64,000 bases of DNA, from NCBI GenBank assembly GCA_963789005.1, contig CAWBIZ010000005.1, forward strand, positions 558,001-622,000, read 5' to 3'. Shown one piece after another: positions 41,228 through 50,068 of the stretch; positions within the stretch are counted from its first letter, which is position 1; the number at the start of each line of letters is the position of its first letter. This DNA is from DASSUW01 sp963789005 (lineage in GTDB: Bacteria > Actinomycetota > Thermoleophilia > Solirubrobacterales > Solirubrobacteraceae). The position numbers were made by a program, and so were the translations under genes. The notes below the pieces were generated by a model that saw only the letters and a list, made by a program, of their open reading frames with translations, was not told the DNA's origin and made no database searches.

Positions 41228-41889
41228 TCCGCAAGCGCGCCTCGCACGCAGACACCGATATGCGCCCGGCACTGCTGGTCATCGCGAAGGCGCCCGCGCC
41301 CGGGCGGGTGAAGACCCGTTTGACCCCGCCCTGCACGCCGCAGGAGGCGGCGGCGCTGGCTGCCGCCGCGCTCGACGACACACTCGCGGCCGCCACCGGC
41401 GCGCAGCGGCCGGCACGGCGCGTGCTGGTCCTGGACGGCGAGCCCGGCGACTGGGTGCCGGATGGCTTCGAGGTGATCCCCCAGCGCGGCGACGGCCTCG
41501 GCGAGCGCCTGGCCGCGGCGTTCGCCGATGCGGGCGGCCCGGCCTTCCTCGTCGGCATGGACACGCCGCAGCTCACCCCCGAGCTGCTCGACGCGGGCCT
41601 CGAGGCGCTCAGCGACCACGACTCGGCGTTCGGCGCCGCGCTCGACGGCGGCTACTGGGGGCTGGGCCTGCGGCGGCCCGATCCCGAGGTCTTCCGCGAC
41701 GTGCCGATGAGCCATTCGCACACCGGCCTCCTGCAGTGCGTGCGCCTCGCCGAGCTCGGGCTGAGCACCGCCGTGCTGCCGCCGCTGCTCGACGTAGACA
41801 CGATCGAGGACGCCCGCCGCGTGGCCGCCGAGGCGCCGGGCACGCGCTTCGCCGCCCTGCTCGCCGGCACGCAGCGGGCGGCGGCATGA
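41224..41889 (+). CDS. TIGR04282/DUF2064-type glycosyltransferase
   Basis: 221 residues. VIAKAPAPGRVKTRLTPPCT, FLVGMDTPQLTPELL and FGAALDGGYWGLGLRRPD match the 'arsenosugar biosynthesis-associated' transferase family, a GT-A relative of sugar nucleotidyltransferases. The name comes from other genomes; no arsenic genes are seen here. ATGA overlaps on both sides. Confidence 0.88.
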   Translation: MIRKRASHADTDMRPALLVIAKAPAPGRVKTRLTPPCTPQEAAALAAAALDDTLAAATGAQRPARRVLVLDGEPGDWVPDGFEVIPQRGDGLGERLAAAFADAGGPAFLVGMDTPQLTPELLDAGLEALSDHDSAFGAALDGGYWGLGLRRPDPEVFRDVPMSHSHTGLLQCVRLAELGLSTAVLPPLLDVDTIEDARRVAAEAPGTRFAALLAGTQRAAA

Positions 41890-42566
41890 CGGCCACCGTC
41901 ACCCGGCCCCTGCCCGCGGACCTGCTCTACGGCCGGCTGCTCGCGACCGCCGCGCAGGAGGTGCTGGACGGCACGCCCGCTCCCCCGGCGAAGCTGCGCC
42001 TCGCCGACGGGTCGCTCGAGACGCTGCCGCTCGACCGCTGGCTCGGCCCGGTCGACGCCGCCGACGCCGAGGTGCTGGAGCTCGCCCAGGGGCCGGTGAT
42101 CGACCTCGGCTGTGGCCCCGGCCGCCACGCGGCGGAGCTGCGCGCCGTCGGCACTGCGGCGCTGGGAGTGGACTTCTCTCCCGTCGCGATCTCGATCGCC
42201 CGCCGCCGCGGCGCCGCCGTCATGCTCGGCGACCTGTTCACCGGCGTGCCGCACGCCGGCCGCTGGCGCACGGCGCTGCTGCTCGACGGCAACGTGGGCA
42301 TCGGCGGCGCTCCCGAGGCGCTGCTGCGCCGCACGTGCGAGCTGCTCGCACCGGGCGGCTCGGCCCTCGTGGAGCTCGACGCGCCGGGCGCTCGCACGTA
42401 CCGTACGCGCGTGCGGATCGAGGCCTCCGGGGTCGTCAGCCACTGGTTCCCGTGGGCGCGCGTGGGTGTCGACGGGATCGAGCCGCTCGCGCACGGCGCG
42501 GGCCTGTCTGCGGACGAGGCCTTCAGCGCCGGCGGGCGCTGGTTCGCGAGGCTGTTCGCGCCATGA
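41886..42566 (+). CDS. SAM-dependent methyltransferase
   Basis: 226 residues. Motif I is VIDLGCGPGRHAAEL, motif II ALGVDFSPVAI, and post-II motifs LLLDGNVG and LLAPGGSALVEL. The acceptor is unknown; the coupled glycosyltransferases suggest a glycan or glycolipid. ATGA overlap with the molybdoenzyme gene. Confidence 0.88.
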   Translation: MTATVTRPLPADLLYGRLLATAAQEVLDGTPAPPAKLRLADGSLETLPLDRWLGPVDAADAEVLELAQGPVIDLGCGPGRHAAELRAVGTAALGVDFSPVAISIARRRGAAVMLGDLFTGVPHAGRWRTALLLDGNVGIGGAPEALLRRTCELLAPGGSALVELDAPGARTYRTRVRIEASGVVSHWFPWARVGVDGIEPLAHGAGLSADEAFSAGGRWFARLFAP

Positions 42567-43801
42567 GGCTGGCGCCACCGCCCGGGCCGTTCCGCTCCGG
42601 GTTCTGGCGCTCGCCGTTGCGTGGCCCGTGGCTCACCGCCGCGCTCGGCTCGGCGCTGCTGGTCCTGGTCACGATCGTGGCGGTCACCGGGTTCCTCTCC
42701 CACGCCGCGTACGAGCCCGACCTGCGCGGCAACGCGATCGTGCCGCGCGACGCCGACCTGCCGCTGACCTTCTTCTCCTGGCCCACCAGCCCGGCGTGGC
42801 TGTACGGGCTGACCCAGGGGCTGCACGTGACCGTGGGCCTCGCCGCGGTGCCGCTGCTGCTGGCCAAGCTGTGGTCGGTGATCCCGCGGCTGTTCGCCTG
42901 GCCGCCGGTGGAGAGCCCGGCGCAGGGGATCGAGCGCCTCGCGATCGCGCTGCTCGTCTCGAGCGCGATCTTCGAGTTCGTCACCGGGATCATGAACGCC
43001 CAGTACTGGTACGCGTTCGGCTTCAACTTCGTCATCGCGCACTACTACGGCGCGGTCATCTTCGTCGCGTCGCTCGTGCTGCACGTGGCGGTCAAGAGCC
43101 CGGTGATCGTGCGCGCGTACCGCACCCGAGGCTGGCTGAAGCCGCTGCGCGACGACCTCGCCCACACGCGGCCGGAGCCCGCGGACGAGCACGGCGGGCT
43201 GGTCGCCGCCGATCCCGATCCGCCGACCATCAGCCGCCGCGGCCTGTTCGCGTTCGTGGGCGCGGGGTCGGCGCTGCTGGTGGTGGCGAACGCCGGGCAG
43301 TCGCTCGGCGGGCCGTTCAGGTCGCTGGCGTTCCTCGCGCCCCGCCGGGAGGACTTCCCGGTCAACAAGACCGCCGCGCGTGCGGGCGTGACGCGCGACA
43401 TGGTCGGCTCCGCGTATCGCCTGCGGCTGTCCGAGACCGTGTCGCTCTCGCGCGCCGAGCTGCTCGCGCAGCCGCAGCACACGGCGCGGCTCCCGATCGC
43501 CTGCGTCGAGGGCTGGACGACGACGCAGGAGTGGACCGGCGTGCGGCTCGCCGAGCTCGCGCGGCTGGCCGGCGTCGAGGAGCCCGGCGGCGCGTTCGTC
43601 CGCTCGCTGCAGCCGGCGGGGATCCTGGCCGAGACGTCGCTGGACGGCGACGCCGTGCGCGACCCCGACGCGCTGCTCGCGCTGAAGGTCAACGGCGAGG
43701 ACCTCTCGATGGACCACGGGTTCCCGGCGCGGATCATCGTCCCGGCGCTCCCCGGCGTGCACAACACGAAGTGGGTCGGCTCGATCGAGTTCTCGGCATG
43801 A
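42563..43801 (+). CDS. Cytochrome b-like / molybdopterin oxidoreductase fusion
   Basis: 412 residues. The N-terminal half has four membrane helices (about 25-175) with candidate haem His residues (GLHVTVGL, VIAHYYGAV, LVLHVAVK), a cytochrome b561-like module. A linker with a second hydrophobic segment (SRRGLFAFVGAGSALLVV) follows. The C-terminal sulfite-oxidase-type domain (about 265-412) has the molybdenum Cys314 in IACVEGWTTTQEWTGV and ends HNTKWVGSIEF. This joins catalysis and membrane electron transfer in one chain, like MsrP plus MsrQ. Confidence 0.82.
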   Translation: MRLAPPPGPFRSGFWRSPLRGPWLTAALGSALLVLVTIVAVTGFLSHAAYEPDLRGNAIVPRDADLPLTFFSWPTSPAWLYGLTQGLHVTVGLAAVPLLLAKLWSVIPRLFAWPPVESPAQGIERLAIALLVSSAIFEFVTGIMNAQYWYAFGFNFVIAHYYGAVIFVASLVLHVAVKSPVIVRAYRTRGWLKPLRDDLAHTRPEPADEHGGLVAADPDPPTISRRGLFAFVGAGSALLVVANAGQSLGGPFRSLAFLAPRREDFPVNKTAARAGVTRDMVGSAYRLRLSETVSLSRAELLAQPQHTARLPIACVEGWTTTQEWTGVRLAELARLAGVEEPGGAFVRSLQPAGILAETSLDGDAVRDPDALLALKVNGEDLSMDHGFPARIIVPALPGVHNTKWVGSIEFSA

Positions 43802-44220
43802 GACGGCTCTACGGCGCCACCCCGCTGCACCTGCTCGCGCACCTCGCGCTGCTGCCGCTGTGCGGCTGGGCGGTGCTGCAGATCATCGACACCAACCGGG
43901 CGGCGCGGATCGTGGTCTGGCTCGTGGCGGCGGCCGTGGTCCACGACCTCGTCGTGCTGCCGCTCTACTCCGGCGCCGACCGCGCGCTGCGAGCGGTGGG
44001 CGGCGGCGCGATCAACTACGTGCGCGTCCCGGCCGCGCTGTCGCTGCTGATGCTCGTCGTCTTCTTCGGGACGATCGCCGAGCGCGGCGAGGGGGCCTAC
44101 CGCTCGGTCAGCGGCTTGACGTACGAGGGTCACGCGCTGCGCTGGCTGCTGGTGACGGCGGCGCTGTTCGCCGCCTCGGCCGGGCTCTACCGGCTGAGGG
44201 GCGGCGGGTCGAGGAGCTGA
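43798..44220 (+). CDS. Small membrane protein, 140 aa, with the molybdoenzyme
   Basis: Four predicted membrane helices, with His residues at the start of two (HLLAHLALLPL, VVHDLVVLPL). No family recognised. ATGA coupling to the fusion protein suggests an accessory electron-transfer or assembly subunit. The last 34 bases overlap the convergent beta-propeller gene. Confidence 0.7.
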   Translation: MRRLYGATPLHLLAHLALLPLCGWAVLQIIDTNRAARIVVWLVAAAVVHDLVVLPLYSGADRALRAVGGGAINYVRVPAALSLLMLVVFFGTIAERGEGAYRSVSGLTYEGHALRWLLVTAALFAASAGLYRLRGGGSRS

Positions 44221-45200
44221 AGCACGCCATCGACCTTGCCCGTGACGAACACCCGCCCGCTGGCGGGGTCGACCGCGACCGTGTTCGGCTGGCGCACGGC
44301 CGGGAACTTGCGCAGCACGCGCGGGCGTGCGCCGGCCGACAGCTCGACGAGCTCGTTCGTCGCCGTCAGCGTCGCCCACAGCCGCGCCCGTACGCGGTCG
44401 ACCGTGAGGCCGTACGGCGAGCCGAGCAGCGCCACGCGGCGGCTGAGCCGCAGCTCCGGCTTGGTCTCGAACACCAGCAGCCCGTCCCCCACGGTGTCGG
44501 CGACGTAGAAGCGCCCCTGGCTGCCGGCGATCACGTGCGTGGGACCGGCCCCGGCGGGCGCGCTGCCGAGCAGCTCGAGCGTGTCGGTGTCGTAGATCTC
44601 GACGACCCGCTCGCGCACCGACACCACCGCTACGGCGCGGCCGCCGTCGATCGGCGCCAGGCCGCCGGGCTGCGTGGCGATCGGGAACGTGCGCACGCGG
44701 TCGCCGTCGATCACCGACATCGTGTTGCCGCTCTCGTCGCCGACGAGGGTGCGGCCGCCGGCCTGCGTGGCGTCGTGCGGCATCGCACCCACGGGGACGG
44801 AGTCGGGGACGCCCCCGGGCAGGCTCACGCGCGTCAGCGCGTCGGCGCCCTCGGCGGGAACGAGCACGGGCCCGCCGTCGCCCGCGAGTTGGAGATGGCG
44901 CGGCGCGCCCGGCAGCGGCACGCGCTTGGTGACCTCGCCGCTGCGGCCGTCCACGAGCGCCAGCTCGTCGGGCTCGCGCAACCCGACCGCGACAACCCCG
45001 GTGACGGGATCGGCGACCGCGCCTTCGGGCTTGAAGCCGACCGGCACGACCCGCCCCGCCGGCCGCTCGGCGAGCGGCGGCGCCGAGGCCGGCTCCGCGG
45101 CGGGCGGAAGGTCGCCGACGAACGTCGTCGAGCCGCAGCCGACCGCCAGGAGGGCGAGCGCCGCGGCAGCGCCCCACGACGCGCGCGCGCCGGGGCGCAC
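44187..45200 (-). CDS. Beta-propeller lipoprotein (YncE-like)
   Basis: 337 residues from GTG 45200. The lipobox LLAVGC gives a lipidated Cys near residue 22. The mature protein has repeated blades such as PDELALVDGRSGEVTKRVPLPGAPR and VEIYDTDTLELLGSAPAG. YncE-type propellers bind partners or DNA at the surface; the role here is unknown. It is divergent from the membrane glycosyltransferase gene, with 100 bases between starts. Confidence 0.8.
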   Translation of the reverse strand: MRPGARASWGAAAALALLAVGCGSTTFVGDLPPAAEPASAPPLAERPAGRVVPVGFKPEGAVADPVTGVVAVGLREPDELALVDGRSGEVTKRVPLPGAPRHLQLAGDGGPVLVPAEGADALTRVSLPGGVPDSVPVGAMPHDATQAGGRTLVGDESGNTMSVIDGDRVRTFPIATQPGGLAPIDGGRAVAVVSVRERVVEIYDTDTLELLGSAPAGAGPTHVIAGSQGRFYVADTVGDGLLVFETKPELRLSRRVALLGSPYGLTVDRVRARLWATLTATNELVELSAGARPRVLRKFPAVRQPNTVAVDPASGRVFVTGKVDGVLQLLDPPPLSR

Positions 45201-45300
45201 AATTGTTGTCGCGCCCCTCGACGCGGGCGTCGCGCCGCGCCGTCCGATCGCGGCCGCCGCCCTCCCCTTCGTTGCGTCCCGGCGTGCGATCGTGCTGAGG

Positions 45301-46599
45301 ATGGCAGGGGCCGGTAAGGCGATCGCGCCAGTCGCGGCACGCGCGCTGCCGTGGGCGGCGGCAGTCGTCGCCGTGGCAACGGTCGCCGTCGGGTTGTACG
45401 TCCGGCGGGCCACGGAGACGCCGCTGGGGGTGCCGTACCCGCCGGCGCTCGGCGACCCGAGCGTGCAGGCCCACCCGCTGCTGGTGGTCGCGATCGCGTG
45501 CTTCGCGGCGGCTGTCGTCGTCGCGCCGCGGCTGCTCGCCCTGCCCGCCTGGGGCTTCGCGGCCGCGATGCTGGTCCTGACGCTCGTGCTCCGGCTCGCG
45601 CTGGGCGCCGTCAGCGAGGGCACCGAGGGGTGGCGGGCGGTCTTCGACCCCGCACTCTCCTTCGAGGCCAAGAACGAGTACCTGCCGGCGCTCGGCGCGC
45701 TCGACTACGGCGCCGGCTTCTTCCTGGACCGCTTCGCGGAGCTCGTCCCCTCGTTCCCCGTGCACGCGGCCGGCCACCCGCCGGGGCTGCTGCTCACGCT
45801 GCACTTCCTCGAGATCGACTCAGCGGGCGGGATGGCCGCGCTCTGCATCGGCGTCGGCGTCCTCAGCGGCCCGCTGGCGTACGCCGTCGGGCGCCAGGTG
45901 CTCGAGGAGCGGCGCGCCCGGATCGGGGCGCTGCTGCTCGCGCTCGCCCCGGGCGCGCTGCTGTTCGGGGCCACCTCGGCCGACGCCGTCTTCCTCACGC
46001 TCGGCCTGCTCGCCGCGTGGCCGCTGGCCGCCCGCGCCTGGCCGGCGCGGGCCGGGGGCGCGGTGCTGCTGGCGGTGGGGTCGTTCTTCGCGTGGTCGCT
46101 GCTCGCGGTCGGCGCGTGGGCGGCGCTCGTGACGCTCCGGCGCGACGGCTGGCGCCCCGCGCTGGCGCTCTCCGTCCTCTGCGGTGTCGTCTTCGTCGCC
46201 TTCCACGCGCTCGTCCACGCCGCGACGGGCTTCGACCCGATCGGGACGATCCGCGCCACCGAGGAGGTCTACCGCGCCGGGATCGCCACGCTGCGGCCGT
46301 ACTGGTACTGGCTGTTCGGCTCGCCGGTCGCCTTCCTGGTCGTCCTCGGGGTCCCGATCGCCTGGCTCGCGCTGCGCTCGCTGGCGACCGGGCGCACGCT
46401 CGCGATCGCGATCTTCGCGGTCATCGCCGTCGCCGCGATCCTGGGCTTCACGAAGGGCGAGACGGAGCGGATCTGGCTCTTCCTCGCCCCGTTCGCCTGC
46501 CTCGCCGCGGCCGAGTCGGACACGCCGCTGCGCCCGCTGCTCGCCGCCCTCGCCGTCCAGGCCATCGCCTACGAGGTGCTGTTCGAGACCGTCTGGTGA
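45301..46599 (+). CDS. Multi-pass membrane protein, probable glycosyltransferase (GT-C like)
   Basis: 432 residues with about eleven helices. After helix 3 comes a large loop with FEAKNEYLPALGALDYGAGFFLDRFAELVPSFPVHAAGHPPGLLL; the Glu in KNEYL and HAAGHPPG resemble the acidic and PPG-type motifs of GT-C (PMT/GT39) enzymes that use lipid-linked sugars. ATG 45301 is chosen as start; a GTG two codons upstream is possible. Confidence 0.7.
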   Translation: MAGAGKAIAPVAARALPWAAAVVAVATVAVGLYVRRATETPLGVPYPPALGDPSVQAHPLLVVAIACFAAAVVVAPRLLALPAWGFAAAMLVLTLVLRLALGAVSEGTEGWRAVFDPALSFEAKNEYLPALGALDYGAGFFLDRFAELVPSFPVHAAGHPPGLLLTLHFLEIDSAGGMAALCIGVGVLSGPLAYAVGRQVLEERRARIGALLLALAPGALLFGATSADAVFLTLGLLAAWPLAARAWPARAGGAVLLAVGSFFAWSLLAVGAWAALVTLRRDGWRPALALSVLCGVVFVAFHALVHAATGFDPIGTIRATEEVYRAGIATLRPYWYWLFGSPVAFLVVLGVPIAWLALRSLATGRTLAIAIFAVIAVAAILGFTKGETERIWLFLAPFACLAAAESDTPLRPLLAALAVQAIAYEVLFETVW

Positions 46600-46621
46600 G
46601 CGGCGGTGGGACAATGGTCAC

Positions 46622-47446
46622 ATGCGCCACGTCATGCAGCAGAGCGGCGGCGCGGACGGCGCGCTCGCCGCGTGCGTGCTCTCGCTGCTCGAGCTCGAGG
46701 GGGACGGCAGCCCCGGCGACGCGCCGCTCCCGCGCTGGCAGGAGTGGCTCGCCGCGCGGAACCTGCGTGCCGTGGCGCCGGCCGAGCTGCCGGGCAGCGG
46801 GTTCTGGATCGCGGCCGTCGAGCGCGCCGGCGCGCCGCACCACGTGGTCATGTTCGGTGCGCCGCCCGACGTCGTCCATGACCCCGCCGGCGACGGCGCG
46901 GCGCTGTCGGCGCCGCAGGGTGCGCTCGTGCTCGCCCCGCTCGATCCCGCGCTCCCGGCCGGAGCGCTTCCCGGTGGATCGCGGACGGCCGGCACGGTCG
47001 AGGGCCTCTACATCGCACCGGCGGCGGAGGCGCCGTGCGAGGCGGTCGCGACGGCCGAGGCGGTGGTCGGTCGCGGGCTGCGCGGCGACCGCTACTTCGA
47101 AGGCCGCGGGACGTTCGGCTCGCCCGGGGACGCCGGTCACGAGCTGACCCTGATCGAGGCCGAGGCGCTCGAGGCGCTGGCGGCCGAGGCCGGCATCGCG
47201 CTCGACCCGGGCGACGCGCGCCGCAACGTCGTGACCCGCGGGGTCGACCTCAACGCGCTGGCCGGCCGCCGCTTCGCGATCGGCGACGTCGAGATCGCGG
47301 GGCGGCGGTGGTGCGAGCCGTGCGCGGTGCTGCAGCGCCTGACGACTCCGGGTGTGCTCCGTGGCCTCGTCCACCGCGGCGGGTTGCGCGCCGACATCCT
47401 CGGCGGCGGCACGATCGCCCGCGGCGACGCGGTGCGGCCGCTCTAG
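46622..47446 (+). CDS. C39-peptidase-like domain fused to a MOSC domain
   Basis: 274 residues. The C-terminal 150 residues are a MOSC domain (GRGLRGDRYFEGRGTF, LTLIEAEALEAL, PGDARRNVVTRGVDLNAL) with the conserved Cys in RRWCEPC. The N-terminal 120 residues (QQSGGADGALAACVLSLLELEG, HHVVMFG, VVHDPAGDG) recall papain-like C39 peptidases, retaining His and Asp positions, while the catalytic Cys site seems replaced (ADGALAAC). MOSC proteins handle sulfur from molybdenum cofactor; two molybdoenzymes lie within 20 kb. Confidence 0.65.
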   Translation: MRHVMQQSGGADGALAACVLSLLELEGDGSPGDAPLPRWQEWLAARNLRAVAPAELPGSGFWIAAVERAGAPHHVVMFGAPPDVVHDPAGDGAALSAPQGALVLAPLDPALPAGALPGGSRTAGTVEGLYIAPAAEAPCEAVATAEAVVGRGLRGDRYFEGRGTFGSPGDAGHELTLIEAEALEALAAEAGIALDPGDARRNVVTRGVDLNALAGRRFAIGDVEIAGRRWCEPCAVLQRLTTPGVLRGLVHRGGLRADILGGGTIARGDAVRPL

Positions 47447-47451
47447 GTTCG

Positions 47452-47793
47452 ATGGCGCTCGAGCTCTTCGCGGGGATCCGCGTCAGCGACTTCGAGACGG
47501 CGAAGGCCTGGTACGAGCGCGTGCTCGGTGCAGAGCCAGCCTTCCTCCCGCACGCCACCGAGGCGGTCTGGGAGCTCGCGGAGCACCGCTACCTCTACAT
47601 CAACGAGGACGCCGAGGGCGCCGGCCGAGCGCTCCACCTCCTGTTCGTCGACGATCTCGACTCCCGCGTGGCCGACATCGCCTCGCGCGGCATCGAGCCC
47701 GACGAACGGGTCACGTATCCCGGCAAGGCGCGCAAGGCGATCTACCGCGACGCCGACGGCAACGAGATCGGCTTCGGCGGCGCGGCCGAGTGA
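47452..47793 (+). CDS. Glyoxalase-fold (VOC) protein
   Basis: 113 residues. FAGIRVSDFETAKAWYERVLGAEPAFLPHATEAVW and KAIYRDADGNEIGFGG give the paired beta-alpha-beta-beta-beta pattern and a C-terminal Glu-like metal ligand position. The function is likely a small-molecule binding or dioxygenase/lyase role that cannot be named. A GTGA overlap joins it to the broken methyltransferase. Confidence 0.85.
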   Translation: MALELFAGIRVSDFETAKAWYERVLGAEPAFLPHATEAVWELAEHRYLYINEDAEGAGRALHLLFVDDLDSRVADIASRGIEPDERVTYPGKARKAIYRDADGNEIGFGGAAE

Positions 47794-48408
47794 GCGCTGT
47801 CCACGATCGCTGGTGGCGCGGCCTCGACGCGCTCATCCTCGAGAGCCTGCCGCGAGGCTCGCGGATCCTGGACGTCGGCTGCGGGGACGGCGCGCTCGTC
47901 GAGCGGCTGGCCGAGGGTGGGCTCGACGCGATCGGCGTCGACCCGCGCGCGCCGGCTCGACCCCGCTTCATCCAAGGGCGGCTCGAGGACCTCGAACCGC
48001 CTGAGCCGTTCGACGCCGCCTGCGCGGTCATGTCGCTCCATCACGGCGACCTCGACCGCGTCGTCGCCGAGCATCGCCCGCCTGCTCCGTCCGGGCGGCC
48101 GGCTCTACGTCTTCGAGTTCGCGTGGGAGACCTACGACGAGCGTGCGGCGGCGTGGGCGCAGGCACACGACGCCTCCGGCGCGGACCGCAGCGTCGAAGC
48201 CTGGATGACCGAGCACGCCGGCCTCCACACCGGCGAGGCCGTGCACGCCGCGCTTACCCAGGCGTTCGACCTCGACTCCGGGGACCCCATGCCGTACCTG
48301 GCACGAATGGTCGACGCACCCGAGCTCGAAGCCGAGGAGCAACGAGACATCGCCGCCGGCCGCCTCCCAGCTCTCGGCCGCCGCTGGCTCGGCGCCGTCA
48401 AGCCCTGA
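47790..48408 (+). pseudogene. SAM-dependent methyltransferase, frameshifted
   Basis: The first frame (GTG 47790) encodes VHDRWWRGLDALILESLPRG followed by SRILDVGCGDGALVERLAEG (motif I) up to MSLHHGDLDRVVAE. The continuing sequence IARLLRPGGRLYVFEFAWETY and the C-terminus to 48408 are in another frame. One extra C at about 48072 (GAG-C-ATC) accounts for the shift; removing it joins RVVAE to IARLLRPGG as in normal enzymes. Either a recent pseudogene or a sequence error. Confidence 0.8.
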
Positions 48409-48488
48409 CATCTCCGCCACGTTCGCCAGAAGCGCGTTCTGACCGCTCGGTTGGTCGCGGCCACGAACCGGCAGCCATACTTGCGTCG

Positions 48489-48875
48489 ATGCCCGCGCCG
48501 CTCATCGAGTTCCCAGCCGACGACGCGAGTCGTGCGCTGAGGTTCTGGCACGGAGTCCTCGGGGTCGTCCTCGCGCCACGGCCCGCTGCGGCCGGATCGG
48601 GGTGGCAGGCCGACACCGACAACCTCCGCCTGGGGGTCCATGATCGTGGTCCTGGCCCGGGCGATACCGCTTCGCTTCCGTACTTCACCGTCGCGGACCT
48701 GCCCAGAACGCTCGAGCGCGTTCGCGAGCTCGGCGGCTCGGTCATCCACCCCGGCGAGAAGTGGGCCGTGTGCCGGGATTCCGAGGGCAGCCCGTTCGCG
48801 CTGGCCGCCGCGTCCGCAATCGCGGACCAGCACAGGACGATTGCTCCTCACGCATACGGTGGGCCGGGACGCTGA
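48489..48875 (+). CDS. Glyoxalase-fold (VOC) protein
   Basis: 128 residues. LIEFPADDASRALRFWHGVLG at the start and TVADLPRTLERVRELGGSVIHPGEKWAVCRDSEGSPFAL at the end follow the VOC fold. The last 17 residues are not part of the domain. Independent of the methyltransferase (80 bases away). Function unknown. Confidence 0.82.
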   Translation: MPAPLIEFPADDASRALRFWHGVLGVVLAPRPAAAGSGWQADTDNLRLGVHDRGPGPGDTASLPYFTVADLPRTLERVRELGGSVIHPGEKWAVCRDSEGSPFALAAASAIADQHRTIAPHAYGGPGR

Positions 48876-48885
48876 AGCGCGCGAC

Positions 48886-49125
48886 CTAGACGCGGTACAG
48901 GAAGGTGTACACCGCGGATCGACCGCTCTGAACCCAGCCCGCGAGGCAGTAGCGGCACGTGCTCCCGTCGTCAGCAGGCGCATCGATCGTCTTCGGCGGG
49001 CGGCCTTCGACGATCTCAGCCTCGATGCTGCCGCCTTTCAGAGGGCCGTCGTCGAGCCTCGCGGTGATCGTGGATCCGATCTCGGCCGCGGGAGTCGCTT
49101 GGGAGGTCTTCTCGAGCTTGGGCAC
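48886..49125 (-). CDS. Hypothetical protein, 79 aa
   Basis: GTG start. Polar N-terminus, then ITARLDDGPLKGGSIEAEIVEGRPPKTID and a Cys pair (STCRYCLAGWVQSG), ending in TFLYRV. It reads like a small beta-barrel protein. It sits 11 bases downstream of the NarL-type regulator in the same orientation and is probably in its operon. Confidence 0.55.
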   Translation of the reverse strand: MPKLEKTSQATPAAEIGSTITARLDDGPLKGGSIEAEIVEGRPPKTIDAPADDGSTCRYCLAGWVQSGRSAVYTFLYRV

Positions 49126-49136
49126 GGGCGCGTCGG

Positions 49137-49844
49137 CTACTCCGAGCGTAGGAACGACAGGACGGCCAGCACACGTCGGTGGTCCGCCACCGCGGGCGGC
49201 AGGTCGAGCTTGCTGAAGATCGAGGTGACGTGCTTCTCCACCGCACGCTCGCTGACCACGAGCGCCTCGGCCATCGCAGAGTTGGAGCGCCCTTCGGCCA
49301 TCAGTCCCAGCACCTCGCGCTCGCGCGGGCTGAGTACCGCGAGCGGGTCCTCGCGCCGCCGGCGGCCGAGCAGCAGCCCCACGACCTCGGGATCGAGCGC
49401 CGAGCCGCCGTTGGCCACGCGCCGCACCGCGTCGGTGAAGGTCTCGACGTCGGCGATGCGGTCCTTGAGCAGGTAGCCGGTGCTCTCGGTGGACTCGACC
49501 AGCAGCTCGAGTGCGTAGGCCTCGTCGACGTACTGGGAAAGCACCAAGACCGCGGTGTCGGGGTGCTCAGCGCGGATCCGGTGGGCGGCGCGCAGGCCCT
49601 CGTCCGTATGGGTGGGCGGCATGCGTACGTCGACCACCGCGACGTCGGGCTTGTGCGCGCCGACCTTGCGCAGCAGGTCCTCGCCGTCCCCCGCCTGGCC
49701 GGCGACCTCGAAGCCGGACTCCTCCAACAGTCGAGCGATCCCCTCGCGCAGCAGCACGGAGTCCTCGGCGATCACGACGCGGAGACGGCCTTCGTGCTCG
49801 CGCCGCCGAAGCGTGCCTGCGCGCCCCACCGCAGTTGCGCTCAT
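49137..49844 (-). CDS. NarL/LuxR-family response regulator (orphan)
   Basis: 235 residues. Receiver with IAEDS pocket, Asp72 in VVDVRMPPTHTDEG (the MPPT form common in actinobacteria), SQYVDEAYA and YLLKDRI. The C-terminal HTH is LSPREREVLGLMAEGRSNSAMAEALVVSERAVEKHVTSIFSKLDL. No kinase is adjacent. Unlike the 18 kb pair, this is an intact single protein and shows what a normal linker looks like. Confidence 0.9.
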   Translation of the reverse strand: MSATAVGRAGTLRRREHEGRLRVVIAEDSVLLREGIARLLEESGFEVAGQAGDGEDLLRKVGAHKPDVAVVDVRMPPTHTDEGLRAAHRIRAEHPDTAVLVLSQYVDEAYALELLVESTESTGYLLKDRIADVETFTDAVRRVANGGSALDPEVVGLLLGRRRREDPLAVLSPREREVLGLMAEGRSNSAMAEALVVSERAVEKHVTSIFSKLDLPPAVADHRRVLAVLSFLRSE

Positions 49845-50068
49845 GACTCAGCGCTCCTTCGTCTGTGACGGGCTCGGCGGTTTCGTTTCCATCTCGGCGG
49901 CTTTCCCGAGCGCGGATGACCGGTCACGGCATCCAGTTGCTCGATAAGAGGACGGCCCTTCTGTCGCTGGAGAGGAAACCCGTCGTGAGGTCGCCGGCCG
50001 ACGTATCGCCGAGCGGTGCTCTGCGCGAAGTCGCTTTCGCAAGAGCGGCGAAGAGCCCTGTAACCATC

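Noticed and set aside
40595..41889. Arsenosugar biosynthesis cluster suggested by the TIGR04282 family name
   Set aside because: No arsenic methyltransferase or radical-SAM ArsS gene is nearby; the family occurs widely without arsenic genes.
43045..45804. A 2.7-kb minus-strand open frame overlapping the molybdoenzyme operon and the propeller gene
   Set aside because: It only mirrors the codon bias of the real genes; no recognisable domain appears in it.
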